This document shows, piece after piece, positions 8,861 to 16,541 of a stretch of 19,781 nucleotides of DNA. Location: positions 1 through 19,781 of the forward strand of contig UROM01000024.1 of NCBI GenBank assembly GCA_900549455.1. Reading direction: 5' to 3'. The translations under genes and the position numbers were made by a program. Position 1 is the first letter of the stretch, and every line of letters begins with the position of its first letter. The notes beneath the pieces are model-generated. The model saw only the letters and a program-made list of their open reading frames with translations, was not told the origin of the DNA and did no database searches. This stretch comes from an uncultured Collinsella sp. (lineage in GTDB: Bacteria > Actinomycetota > Coriobacteriia > Coriobacteriales > Coriobacteriaceae).

Positions 8861-8869
8861 AGTATAGCA
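8861..8869 (-). promoter_or_regulatory. Extended -10 promoter of tRNA-Glu
   Basis: On the minus strand TGCTATACT gives a TGn extended -10 with TATACT (8866-8861). This would start transcription within a few bases of the mature tRNA 5' end at 8850. No clear -35 is present, which is usual for extended -10 promoters. Confidence 0.55.
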
Positions 8870-8949
8870 GACTTTTTTGCCGGCGCGTATATCGTTGGCA
8901 AACTGGAAAACCACCACACAGGAGTAGGCTTCTATTCCGATCTTCAAAT

Positions 8950-9086
8950 ATCTCAATCTGTAACATCTGGGCAGGCAAATCGGCTCTATCTGTTACAGAT
9001 CGAGACAGACGGCAGGCTTCGGGACGAACATCTCATTCTGTAACAGTAAGACGACTTTTAACGGTCTAGATGTTACAGATCGAGAC
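8950..9086. repeat. Four-copy alternating 16-bp motif array (80-bp period)
   Basis: The motif TGTTACAGATCGAGAC occurs exactly at 8991-9006 and 9071-9086 on the plus strand. On the minus strand it occurs at 8950-8965 (TGTTACAGATTGAGAT) and 9030-9045 (TGTTACAGAATGAGAT). Same-strand copies are exactly 80 bases apart, and centre-to-centre spacing is 41, 39 and 41 bases. The spacer sequences are not similar, so the motif itself is conserved rather than an 80-bp unit. No gene lies in this stretch. Confidence 0.75.
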
Positions 9087-9107
9087 AAAGTGCTGGGACG
9101 GGTCAAA

Positions 9108-9142
9108 ACCACTACAAAGGTGCCTGTCCCCTTTGTGGTGGT
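9108..9142 (-). terminator. Hairpin downstream of the MurT-GatD operon
   Basis: ACCACTACAAAGG (9108-9120) and CCTTTGTGGTGGT (9130-9142) form a 13-bp stem with one T-G pair and a 9-base loop. It begins 7 bases past the stop codon, and on the minus strand the stem runs into TTTTG. It should terminate the minus-strand operon. The loop and stem resemble a widespread GGGACAGGCACC-type intergenic repeat, from memory. Confidence 0.7.
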
Positions 9143-9148
9143 GAGGTG

Positions 9149-11326
9149 CTAGGGGAGGAGCTTCATGGCAGCGTCGTGGGCGGCGTGCTCGTAGGTGTCG
9201 TCGAGGGGCTTGAGCGGCAGCAGAGCGTTGGCCTGTGCATCGCCGCGGCGCTCGAGGGCGTGCGCGATCAGCCAGTCGGCGAGCTCGGGGTTCTTGGGCA
9301 GCGCCGGGCCATGCAGGTACGTGCCGATGACGCCCTTGTAGATGAGACCCTCAAAGCCATCGTCGCCGTTGTTGCCGGTGCCCACGACGACGGACGTTCC
9401 GAGCGGCGTGGCATCGGCGTCCAAAAGCGTGCGGCCGCCGTGGTTCTCGAATCCCACAAAGGGCTCGGGCGCCAGGTCGGTCTTGACGGCGACGTTGCCG
9501 ATCAGGCGGTCGGAGCCGCGTACAGTCTCGGCGGCAATGACGCCCAGGCCCTCGATGCGATCCTCGCCCATATAGTACGAACGGCCGAGCAGCTGATAGC
9601 TGCCGCAGATAGCGAGCAGCGAGCCGCTATCCTCAACATAGGCCGCGACCTTGTCTTTTTGAGCGAGCAGTTCATGTGCAACCGCCAGTTGGTCGCGGTC
9701 GGAGCCGCCGCCCATCATGACAATATCGGCGTCGGTCAGGTCGAGCACCTCGCCCATGTGGACCTCGTCCACGCGCACGGGAATGCCGCGCCAGGCGCAG
9801 CGGCGCTCGAGCGCGATAACGTTGCCGCCGTCGCCGTAGAGGTTGAGCGCATCGGGATACAGGTAGACGATACGCAACGGGCGTGAAAGCTCGACCGGCG
9901 CGACGGCGGAAGGGATGGCGTTGCCATCGGCGCGGGCCACGGCGCGCCCGGCAACAACGTCGGCGGTGGTGCCATTAAGCTCGTCGAGCTCCTTGACCAG
10001 CGGCGGGAAGGCCGTGTAGTTGGCGACGGCGTAGAAAGTGTCGCCGGCGGCCTCATCCGCCACGGCGCCAATTGCCTGCGCGACGTCCGAGATGATGGCG
10101 GCGTCGATGCCGGCGTACTTGAGGCGCACCTGCATATCGTGTGCACGCGTGCCGCCGGCAAAGGCGACAAGCCCTGGGGTATCGGCGATGCGCTCGAAGT
10201 CGACGTCGTAGATCCAGGAGACATCGTGGCCGTCGGCGCTGTTGTCGTTCAGGAAGAAAGTGCAGAGTCTGCCGCCCGCCGTCTTAATGGACTGGATCTG
10301 TCGATCGAAGCCCACGGGATTCTTGGCCAGGTTTGCCTCGACGGTGCGACCGGCAATATCCCAACGGCCCATGCGTCCGCCGGCAGGCACGTAGGCATTG
10401 AGCGTGGGCTGCAAGTGCGCCGTATCCACGCCTAACTCATGCGCGGCAAAGAATGCGGCGGCAACGTTATAGACCATATATAAGCCGTTGTAGCGCGTGG
10501 CGATGTGCGCGGCTGGTGCGCTGGAATCAGATCCAAACACCAGGTCAAAACCATAGCCGTCGCGACTGAGCTTCACATTCGTCACGCGGCGGACCAGTGC
10601 GGGGCGTGCCCAACCGCACGAGGGGCAATGGTAGGCGCCGAGTTGACCATACTGTACGTAGTCGTACTCCAACGGGGCGTTGCACTGCGAGCAAAAGCGC
10701 GAGTCGCTAATGCGGTCAGACTCGGTGTTGGTGGCGCCATCGATGCCAAAGGCAATACTCGCATTGGGAACGCGCGCGGCAATCGAGGCGCACAGCGGGT
10801 CATCGGCGTTGTAGATGAGCGTCGTTGCCGGCGAAAGCTCCAGCGCGTGGGCGATGACCTCCTGGGTGTGATCGATCTCGCCATAGCGATCCAGCTGGTC
10901 GCGGAACAGGTTGAGCAACACGAAGTACGTTGGCTTGAGCTTGGGCAGGACGCGCACGGTGTAGAGCTCATCGCATTCAAAAACGCCCACGCGCTTGCCG
11001 CTGGCGGCATGCTTGAGGCCGCTGCGCGCCTCGAGCAGTGCGCCCACCACGCCCGGCTCCATGTTGTTGCCGGCGCGGTTGCATACCACGGTGGCGCCGC
11101 TGGCGGCAACGGCGTCGGCGATGAGGTTGGAGGTGGTGGTCTTACCGTTGGTGCCGGTGATCACCACGCTGCGGTCGACAAGGCCCGCCAGGTCGCTCAG
11201 CAGATAGGGGTTGATCTTCATGGCGATGCGGCCGGGGAGTACGCCGCCCTGGCGCTTGAGGACGGAGCGCAGTCCCCAGCGAGCGATATCGCTCGAGGTG
11301 CAGGCAAGAGATGAGCGGAGGTTCAT
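9149..11326 (-). CDS. murT-gatD: Fused lipid II isoglutaminyl synthase, MurT-GatD in one chain
   Basis: The enzyme amidates D-glutamate in the lipid II stem peptide to D-isoglutamine at the inner face of the membrane, using glutamine and ATP. In this 725-residue chain residues 1-455 are MurT: P-loop GTNGKTTT at 58-65, a zinc ribbon with C212/C215 and C234/C237, YNGLYMVYNVAAA at 279-291, GGRMGRW at 316-322, and DVSWIYDVDF at 368-377 carrying the conserved Asp of the MurT C-terminal domain. Residues 483-725 are GatD, a class I glutamine amidotransferase with nucleophile C574 in LLAICGSYQLLG and H672 in GTYLHGP. A 25-residue Ala-rich linker joins them. In Staphylococcus and Streptococcus these are two proteins. 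The ATG at 11326 follows AGGA with an 8-base gap. It is last in a three-gene operon, 45 bases after the 347-residue gene. Confidence 0.93.
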   Translation of the reverse strand: MNLRSSLACTSSDIARWGLRSVLKRQGGVLPGRIAMKINPYLLSDLAGLVDRSVVITGTNGKTTTSNLIADAVAASGATVVCNRAGNNMEPGVVGALLEARSGLKHAASGKRVGVFECDELYTVRVLPKLKPTYFVLLNLFRDQLDRYGEIDHTQEVIAHALELSPATTLIYNADDPLCASIAARVPNASIAFGIDGATNTESDRISDSRFCSQCNAPLEYDYVQYGQLGAYHCPSCGWARPALVRRVTNVKLSRDGYGFDLVFGSDSSAPAAHIATRYNGLYMVYNVAAAFFAAHELGVDTAHLQPTLNAYVPAGGRMGRWDIAGRTVEANLAKNPVGFDRQIQSIKTAGGRLCTFFLNDNSADGHDVSWIYDVDFERIADTPGLVAFAGGTRAHDMQVRLKYAGIDAAIISDVAQAIGAVADEAAGDTFYAVANYTAFPPLVKELDELNGTTADVVAGRAVARADGNAIPSAVAPVELSRPLRIVYLYPDALNLYGDGGNVIALERRCAWRGIPVRVDEVHMGEVLDLTDADIVMMGGGSDRDQLAVAHELLAQKDKVAAYVEDSGSLLAICGSYQLLGRSYYMGEDRIEGLGVIAAETVRGSDRLIGNVAVKTDLAPEPFVGFENHGGRTLLDADATPLGTSVVVGTGNNGDDGFEGLIYKGVIGTYLHGPALPKNPELADWLIAHALERRGDAQANALLPLKPLDDTYEHAAHDAAMKLLP

Positions 11327-11371
11327 GAAACCGTTCCTAACGTAAACGACATGGTCGGGTCGAGTGCGTCA

Positions 11372-12415
11372 CTAAAATCCGTAGCGGCGCGCAAATTCCT
11401 GGGCAAGCTGCGACACGTCTTCGCAGGCATTGGCCCAGGGGGCAAAGTCGGGAGTGTCCGAGATAATGCCGTCCGCTTCCCAAACGGCCTGGTGCGAAAG
11501 ATCCCAGGGATCGCGTGGCTCGGGCCGGCAGGGAAGGTACGGTGTCTGGTACATGGGATTCAGCAAGAAGAACGCGCCGCCCTCGCAGCGGCTAGCGAAC
11601 TCACGCAGCGCACGCGCCGCTGGACGCATCTTGTTCGTTTTGAACAAGAGGATTGTGCGGGCGAGCAGGTACCAGGGGGAGTTCTCGAGTGCATCGGCCC
11701 CTACCTGTTCCTCGAGCTGGTGAGCCAGGGCAAAAAAGCCGTCCTGGTCTTCCAGGCGTGCGAGGGCGAGCAACACGGTGCCGGCAGCTCGGGTGGGATA
11801 GCCTTCTGCCTTAAGGACGCGGCGGGCGTAGTTGGCAGCAGCGCGGTAGCGGGCGCTCGCCATGCACAGCTGCGAGATGGCCTCGAGCGTGTGGAGCCAC
11901 CCGATAAGTGCCGGCTCGCTCACGGTGAGATCTGCCGCCGTCACGCCGTCCGTCAAAACCTTGTTGGCCCAGTAGTGTGGGGCCTCCATATCGAACCCGG
12001 GCACGCTTTGCTGCAGGTAATCGGCCGTGGTCGCTTCGAGCTTCATCAGGTCGCCCAGGCAGGCGTCAACGGGCGTGTCGGCCAGGATGATGGCGAGCAG
12101 CTGCGCGTCGACGGCCAGTGCATCGACGCGGACAATCTTGAGCAGCTCATCGCGCATGTCGTCAAACAGGCGATTGCGCGTCTGCTCAAACTCCTCATCG
12201 CTGCCCATGTCCTCGATGCGATGGAGCTCGTCGAGCAGGTGGCGATGAACACCGGCATAGGACAGCAGCGCCTGGGCATGCTCGGACTGCGCATACTTTT
12301 GGGGATTCGCGCTAATGTCGTTATGGACAAGCTCGCGTGCTGCATCGGTGAGCTCGGGGTGCGACGCCAGATAGGTGCGCTCCAAGTAGGCGGGGATGTA
12401 GACGCTTGGATCCAT
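11372..12415 (-). CDS. Helical-repeat protein of unknown function, paralogue of the gene upstream
   Basis: A 347-residue soluble, acidic protein with no signal peptide or membrane segment. It reads as alternating amphipathic helices of TPR-like type. A central block (about 170-225, WLHTLEAISQ then SARYRAAANYARRVLKAEG and VLLALARLED) aligns with the neighbour's WLAALASRAL, SGRYRMSLEAANRSLDF and AMLAMAKLE, and VDALAVDAQLLAIILAD aligns with LDATNWDAQRMLTALTAD. The C-terminus (LNPMYQTPYLPCRPEPRDPW) has no counterpart in the neighbour. Its ATG overlaps the upstream stop (TAATG at 12417-12413), so the two are translationally coupled and probably made in equal amounts. I do not recognise a named family. 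Scaffold or adaptor roles are plausible, but nothing in the sequence proves them. Confidence 0.8.
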   Translation of the reverse strand: MDPSVYIPAYLERTYLASHPELTDAARELVHNDISANPQKYAQSEHAQALLSYAGVHRHLLDELHRIEDMGSDEEFEQTRNRLFDDMRDELLKIVRVDALAVDAQLLAIILADTPVDACLGDLMKLEATTADYLQQSVPGFDMEAPHYWANKVLTDGVTAADLTVSEPALIGWLHTLEAISQLCMASARYRAAANYARRVLKAEGYPTRAAGTVLLALARLEDQDGFFALAHQLEEQVGADALENSPWYLLARTILLFKTNKMRPAARALREFASRCEGGAFFLLNPMYQTPYLPCRPEPRDPWDLSHQAVWEADGIISDTPDFAPWANACEDVSQLAQEFARRYGF

Positions 12416-13491
12416 TAGAGGTCCCCTCCCTTAAATGGAAGCCCCTGCTCGGCTGCGCGCAGGATGCGCTCGTCGATCTGGGAACGCACGATATCGTTGG
12501 TGGCGACCCAGGCGGCAAAGCTGGCGTTGTCGGGAGCGCCCAGGCCCTCCTGCAGTACCGGCGTTGCCTCGGACAGTGCAAGGACGAGCTCGTCGGTGGA
12601 GCCTGCGCCCACGTTGACGCGGGCATAGACGCCATCGGGAAACTCGGTTTGGAAGTAGAGCGCCTCGGCCGCGTGCGGGCACGAGCGCGCAAGGATACGC
12701 AGGTAGTGCTCGGCGCCCTCGTAGTCCAGCTCGCGCCAGGCTGCGCTCATCAGCGCGATGAGCGTCCACGGGTCCAAGTCGCGCTCCGCATCTTTGGGGC
12801 GGCGGCGCAGCGGGGTATTCGCGAGATAGGGTACGGAGTGGGCGGAGCGAAATCGTTTGAGCTCCTCGGCGGGGTATTCGAGCTTTGCCATGGCGAGCAT
12901 CGCGGTGTGGCGGACGCCGGCGGGGTCGTTGGGCGCAAAGTCCAAGCTGCGATTCGCTGCCTCCAACGACATGCGATAGCGTCCGCTAATGAGGGCGCGC
13001 GATGCAAGAGCGGCAAGCCAGCGCAGGTAGGGGCGGCGCATAAGGTCGCCTGCGGCTTCACGCTCGTAGGGGTCCTGCGCCGAGGCGATCTTGAGCGCCA
13101 GATCATGCTCGACTTCATCGCGCTTGGACACCAGATACTGCACGTATTCCTCGTTGGAGTCGGCGGTGAGGGCCGTCAGCATGCGCTGGGCATCCCAGTT
13201 GGTCGCATCGAGTGCGGCGGCCTCGCGAAGCATGTTCTCGGCAGCGGCCTCTTCCTGCTCGGCCTGGGTATCGTCGGGGATAAAGGGAATGCGGTAGTCG
13301 ACGGCCTCGACCACCTTGGCAATGAGATGTCCGGCGCGGTCGCGATCGTGCACGATGAGCGGCGCGGGGTCGCGGGTGAATTGCTCCATCAGACGCTCGA
13401 CGGCGGGGCCGTCGGTGAGCGGGATATTGTCGCGGCGCAAGGCCTCAAGAACGAGGCGATGGCAATCCTCTTGAATGGGATCGAATGCCAT
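12415..13491 (-). CDS. TPR-like helical-repeat protein of unknown function
   Basis: A 358-residue soluble protein and the first gene of the operon that ends with MurT-GatD. The central part shows TPR-like spacing of small and aromatic residues (DATNWDAQRMLTAL, YLRWLAALASRALISGRYR, ANRSLDFAPNDPAGVRHTAM, WRELDYEGAEHYLRILARSC). It shares this architecture with the 347-residue protein downstream, indicating an old tandem duplication. I chose the ATG at 13491 (MAFDPIQEDC) because AAAGGAGG lies just before it; a TTG ten codons upstream has no such site. No catalytic motif is visible. It could be a protein-interaction partner or a regulator that senses peptides, but its function is unknown. Confidence 0.82.
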   Translation of the reverse strand: MAFDPIQEDCHRLVLEALRRDNIPLTDGPAVERLMEQFTRDPAPLIVHDRDRAGHLIAKVVEAVDYRIPFIPDDTQAEQEEAAAENMLREAAALDATNWDAQRMLTALTADSNEEYVQYLVSKRDEVEHDLALKIASAQDPYEREAAGDLMRRPYLRWLAALASRALISGRYRMSLEAANRSLDFAPNDPAGVRHTAMLAMAKLEYPAEELKRFRSAHSVPYLANTPLRRRPKDAERDLDPWTLIALMSAAWRELDYEGAEHYLRILARSCPHAAEALYFQTEFPDGVYARVNVGAGSTDELVLALSEATPVLQEGLGAPDNASFAAWVATNDIVRSQIDERILRAAEQGLPFKGGDL

Positions 13492-13989
13492 GGGGCCTCC
13501 TTTGCTGCGGTTAGGGTTCAAATGTCTCTATATAAGGTTCTAGTTTACCCGCATGTGACGTGCCGGGGGAGCCGCACTTGGACTTGCACCTTTGCACCAC
13601 GAAGACGGGTGTCGCACAAATGTCGGCACCTTGGACGACCGAGTGGTATTACGGCGCCGCAAACGGTCGATTTTTGGCGGCGAACGGTGCGTGTTTTGGA
13701 GAGGCACCGTCCTGCCCGGGATATGTAGTCAACCTTGATAAAACGTTTGCCCAGCTTGGGACAATAACCGCAACGCTAGAGGTTCCAGGATAGAAAAAAC
13801 GTTTCATCATTGGTAACTTTGGATGAATAACTGACCAACCAGAACGGTAAAATAGTGTTTGTCTGAGCGTTGAGACGTTTAGACATCGCGCATTGTCATC
13901 GCCGGCAACGCGCAAACGGTCCTAACGGAGCCAATCGGGTGCTCCGTTATATACGCAAGTCTAAGAGGGGCTTGTTTAGGAGGCACAGT
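13492..13989. promoter_or_regulatory. Divergent intergenic region upstream of the MurT-GatD operon and the alcohol dehydrogenase
   Basis: No credible gene is present: the open frame at 13560-13793 has no ribosome site and no familiar sequence. Towards the minus-strand operon there is an AT-rich TTATATAG (13534-13527) as a possible -10. Towards the dehydrogenase, TAAAAT (13848-13853) is a possible -10 without a clear -35. Also seen are two 8-bp palindromes AAACGTTT (13741-13748 and 13797-13804), an inverted repeat TGTCT-N16-AGACA (13860-13885) and ACGGTGC/GCACCGT (13684-13710). Confidence 0.4.
13923..13949 (+). promoter_or_regulatory. Perfect 9-9-9 hairpin in the alcohol dehydrogenase leader
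   Basis: TAACGGAGC and GCTCCGTTA are perfect complements separated by nine bases, ending 40 bases before the start codon. No T run follows, so it is not a terminator. It could be an mRNA-stabilising 5' hairpin or a dimeric operator. Confidence 0.45.
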
Positions 13990-15213
13990 ATGGGACGTTT
14001 TACCAATCCTCGCGATCTGTACTTTGGTGAGGGCGCTCGCCACGAGGTGAAGAACCTCAAGGGCAAGAAGGCCATCATCGTTTCTGGCGGCAGCTCTATG
14101 CGCCGCGGCGGATTCCTGCAGGACGTTGAGGCCGACCTTAAGGAAGGCGGTTTCGAGGTCAAGCTGTTCGAGGGCGTCGAGTCCGACCCGTCTATCGAGA
14201 CGGTCATGAAGGGCGCCGAGGCCATGCGCGAGTTCGAGCCCGACTGGATTATCGCCATCGGCGGCGGTTCGCCCATCGATGCCGCTAAGGCCATGTGGGT
14301 CTTCTACGAGTATCCCGAGGAGTCCTTCGACAACATCATCCAGCCGTTCAGCTTCCCCGAGCTGCGTCAGAAGGCTCATTTCTGCGCCATCTCCTCTACC
14401 TCCGGCACCGCTACCGAGGTCACCGCGTTCTCCGTCATTACCGACTACGCCAAGGGCATCAAGTACCCGCTGGCCGACTTCAACATCACCCCTGATGTCG
14501 CCATCGTCGACCCCGAGCTCACCTACACCATGCCCGCCAAGCTGTGCGCTCACACCGGCATGGATGCTCTGACCCACTGCATGGAGGCCTACGTTTCCAC
14601 CTGCGCCTCTATGTTCACCGACGCCAACGCCCTGCACGGCATCCGCGAGATCGTCGAGTGGCTGCCCAAGTCCTATGCTGGCGACCATGAGGCCCGTCAG
14701 CACATGCACGAGGCTCAGTGCATCGCCGGTATCGCCTTCTCCTCGGGCCTGCTCGGCATCGTTCACTCCATGGCTCACAAGACCGGTGCTGCCTTCGAGA
14801 ACGGCCACATCATCCACGGTGCTGCTAACGCCATGTACCTGGGCAAGGTCATCCAGTGGAACTCCAAGGACCCGCGTGCTGCCGAGCGTTACGCTTACGT
14901 GGCCAAGGAGATCCTGCACCTTCCCGGCGAGACCAACGAGGAGCTCATCGCTGCGCTCGTCCAGAAGATCCGCGACCTCAACGACCAGCTCAACATTCCG
15001 CAGTCCATCAAGGATTACGCGAATGGTGGCGTGAAGGTCGACGCCGAGAACCCGCAGATGGTTTCCGAGGAGGAGTTCCTCGCCAAGCTGCCCGAGATCG
15101 CCGCGAACGCCGAGCAGGACGCCTGCACGCCCGAGAACCCGCGTGAGACCAAGGCTGCCGACTTCGAGAAGATCCTCAAGGCCTGCTACTACGACACCGA
15201 CATCGATTTCTAA
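13990..15213 (+). CDS. Iron-containing (group III) alcohol dehydrogenase
   Basis: A 407-residue cytosolic oxidoreductase that interconverts aldehydes and alcohols with NAD(P)H. The nucleotide-binding loop is GGGSPIDAAK at 91-100, followed by SSTSGTATEVTAFSVI at 135-150. Metal ligands by family pattern are D192 and H196 in MDALTHCMEAY, H259 in GIVHSMAH, and H276 in HIIHGAANA, three residues further along than in FucO. The exact alcohol substrate cannot be told from sequence; butanol dehydrogenase-like and AdhE C-domain-like enzymes are closest. AGGAGG six bases before the ATG at 13990 fixes the start; the frame is open 40 codons further but crosses the hairpin leader. Dense use of C-ending codons and a near-consensus ribosome site suggest high expression. 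It is monocistronic with its own terminator. Confidence 0.92.
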   Translation: MGRFTNPRDLYFGEGARHEVKNLKGKKAIIVSGGSSMRRGGFLQDVEADLKEGGFEVKLFEGVESDPSIETVMKGAEAMREFEPDWIIAIGGGSPIDAAKAMWVFYEYPEESFDNIIQPFSFPELRQKAHFCAISSTSGTATEVTAFSVITDYAKGIKYPLADFNITPDVAIVDPELTYTMPAKLCAHTGMDALTHCMEAYVSTCASMFTDANALHGIREIVEWLPKSYAGDHEARQHMHEAQCIAGIAFSSGLLGIVHSMAHKTGAAFENGHIIHGAANAMYLGKVIQWNSKDPRAAERYAYVAKEILHLPGETNEELIAALVQKIRDLNDQLNIPQSIKDYANGGVKVDAENPQMVSEEEFLAKLPEIAANAEQDACTPENPRETKAADFEKILKACYYDTDIDF

Positions 15214-15235
15214 TCGACTCTTGTTATCGTAACGA

Positions 15236-15276
15236 GGGGCTCCGCACGTATCCGTACGGAGCCCCTTTCTTTTTAT
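15236..15276 (+). terminator. Intrinsic terminator of the alcohol dehydrogenase
   Basis: GGGGCTCCG (15236-15244) pairs perfectly with CGGAGCCCC (15257-15265) and inner ACG/CGT can pair too. TTTCTTTTT follows at once. Confidence 0.93.
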
Positions 15277-15296
15277 TATTAGAGAATGGGATAAAA

Positions 15297-16397
15297 ATGG
15301 CTGCAATTTTCAATAGCCCCAGCAAGTACATCCAGGGCCCGGACGAGCTCGCCAAGCTCGGCTCCTATGTCGAGCCGCTCGGCGCTAAGGCCCTCGTCAT
15401 CGTGACGCCTTCGGGCAAGAAGCGCGTCGGTGCCAAGATCGAGGGCGGCTTTGCCGAGGCCAAGGCCGAGCTGCTGTTTGAGGACTTTAACGGCGAGTGC
15501 TCCAAGGGCGAGGTTGATCGCCTGGTCGCGCTCGCCCGCGACAACGGTTGCGACATCATCGTCGGCGTCGGTGGCGGCAAGATCCTCGACACCGCAAAGG
15601 CCGTTGCCTACTACCTGGAGTCCCCGGTCATCATTTGCCCCACCATCGCTTCGACCGATGCTCCGTGCTCTGCTCTTTCGGTGCTCTACACCGATGACGG
15701 CCAGTTCGATAAATATCTCTTCCTTAAGGCAAACCCCAATATTGTCCTGATGGATACGACGGTTATCGCGGCGAGCCCGGTGCGCCTGACGGTTTCCGGT
15801 ATGGGCGATGCGCTCGCAACCTACTTTGAGGCCCAGGCGACGCATGATGCCGACGGTGGCACTTGCGCCGGCGGCAAGGGCGGCATGGCCGGCCTGGCGC
15901 TCGCCAAGCTCTGCTATGAGACGCTCATGGCCGATGGCGTCAAGGCCAAGGTCGCGCTGGAGAAGGGTGCGCTCACGCCTGCCGTCGAGCACATCATTGA
16001 GGCCAACACGCTGCTTTCGGGCATTGGCTTTGAGAGCTCGGGCCTTGCTGCTGCTCATGCCATCCACAACGGTTTGACGATGCTGCCCGAGTGCCATGGC
16101 ATGTATCACGGCGAGAAGGTCGCCTTTGGCACCATCGTCCAGCTGGTACTCGAGGACGCTCCGACCGAGAAGCTCGAGGAAGTCTTGGGCTTCTGCATTG
16201 AGCTGGGCCTGCCGGTCACGATGAAGGAGCTTGGCGTTGCCGAGGTTACGCGCGAGCAGGCCGTGATTGTTGCCGAGGCCGCGTGCGCGCCCGAGGACAC
16301 CATGTGCAACATGCCGTTTGAGGTGACGCCCGAGATGGTCGCAAACGCCATCCTGGGTGCCGACGCGCTGGGTCATTATTACCTCATGGATGAGTAA
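15297..16397 (+). CDS. gldA: Glycerol dehydrogenase
   Basis: This 366-residue NAD-dependent enzyme oxidises glycerol to dihydroxyacetone, or runs in reverse on dihydroxyacetone or related ketones. The family signature KYIQGPDEL is at 10-18, the NAD loop VGGGKILDTAK at 91-101, and PTIASTDAPCSALSV at 115-129 forms the substrate side. Zinc ligands by homology are D171 in GMGDALATYFEA, H254 in AAAHAIHNG and H271 in MYHGEKVAFG. The length is typical. The ATG at 15297 has only a weak ribosome site (GGGA, 5 bases off), unlike its neighbours. It lies between two terminators, so it needs its own promoter, probably in the short AT-rich gap just after the upstream T run. Confidence 0.95.
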   Translation: MAAIFNSPSKYIQGPDELAKLGSYVEPLGAKALVIVTPSGKKRVGAKIEGGFAEAKAELLFEDFNGECSKGEVDRLVALARDNGCDIIVGVGGGKILDTAKAVAYYLESPVIICPTIASTDAPCSALSVLYTDDGQFDKYLFLKANPNIVLMDTTVIAASPVRLTVSGMGDALATYFEAQATHDADGGTCAGGKGGMAGLALAKLCYETLMADGVKAKVALEKGALTPAVEHIIEANTLLSGIGFESSGLAAAHAIHNGLTMLPECHGMYHGEKVAFGTIVQLVLEDAPTEKLEEVLGFCIELGLPVTMKELGVAEVTREQAVIVAEAACAPEDTMCNMPFEVTPEMVANAILGADALGHYYLMDE

Positions 16398-16411
16398 ATC
16401 AAGCTAAGGAA

Positions 16412-16445
16412 GGGGCAAAGCCGGCAGATGGCTTTGCCCCTTTTT
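16412..16445 (+). terminator. Intrinsic terminator of gldA
   Basis: GGGGCAAAGCC and GGCTTTGCCCC form an 11-bp perfect stem with a 7-base loop, followed by five T. It begins 15 bases after the gldA stop. Confidence 0.95.
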
Positions 16446-16449
16446 GCTA

Positions 16450-16511
16450 TGGTGCAAAGTGACCTGTCACCAATGCACAAGTTGGTGCAGGGGGCGGGTT
16501 ACTTTGCACCA
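16450..16511. repeat. 62-bp nested inverted repeat (REP/MITE-like)
   Basis: TGGTGCAAAGTGACC (16450-16464) and GGTTACTTTGCACCA (16497-16511) pair over 15 bp with one T-G pair. Inside them CACCAA (16468-16473) pairs with TTGGTG (16482-16487). The whole lies between the gldA terminator and the truncated dehydrogenase, and has no T run, so it is not a simple terminator. Confidence 0.65.
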
Positions 16512-16541
16512 ATTGTTATTGATGAAAGGGCGGATTTTCGT

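Noticed and set aside
13560..13793. Small plus-strand gene in the region upstream of the alcohol dehydrogenase
   Set aside because: No ribosome site, no familiar sequence and no continuation of an operon.
13741..13804. AAACGTTT palindromes as CcpA (cre) sites
   Set aside because: The flanking bases do not match the cre consensus, and CcpA is not established for this kind of organism.
13879..15306. 475-codon minus-strand frame opposite the alcohol dehydrogenase
   Set aside because: Antisense shadow with Leu/Val/Gly-rich composition; the plus strand has a clear enzyme with a ribosome site.
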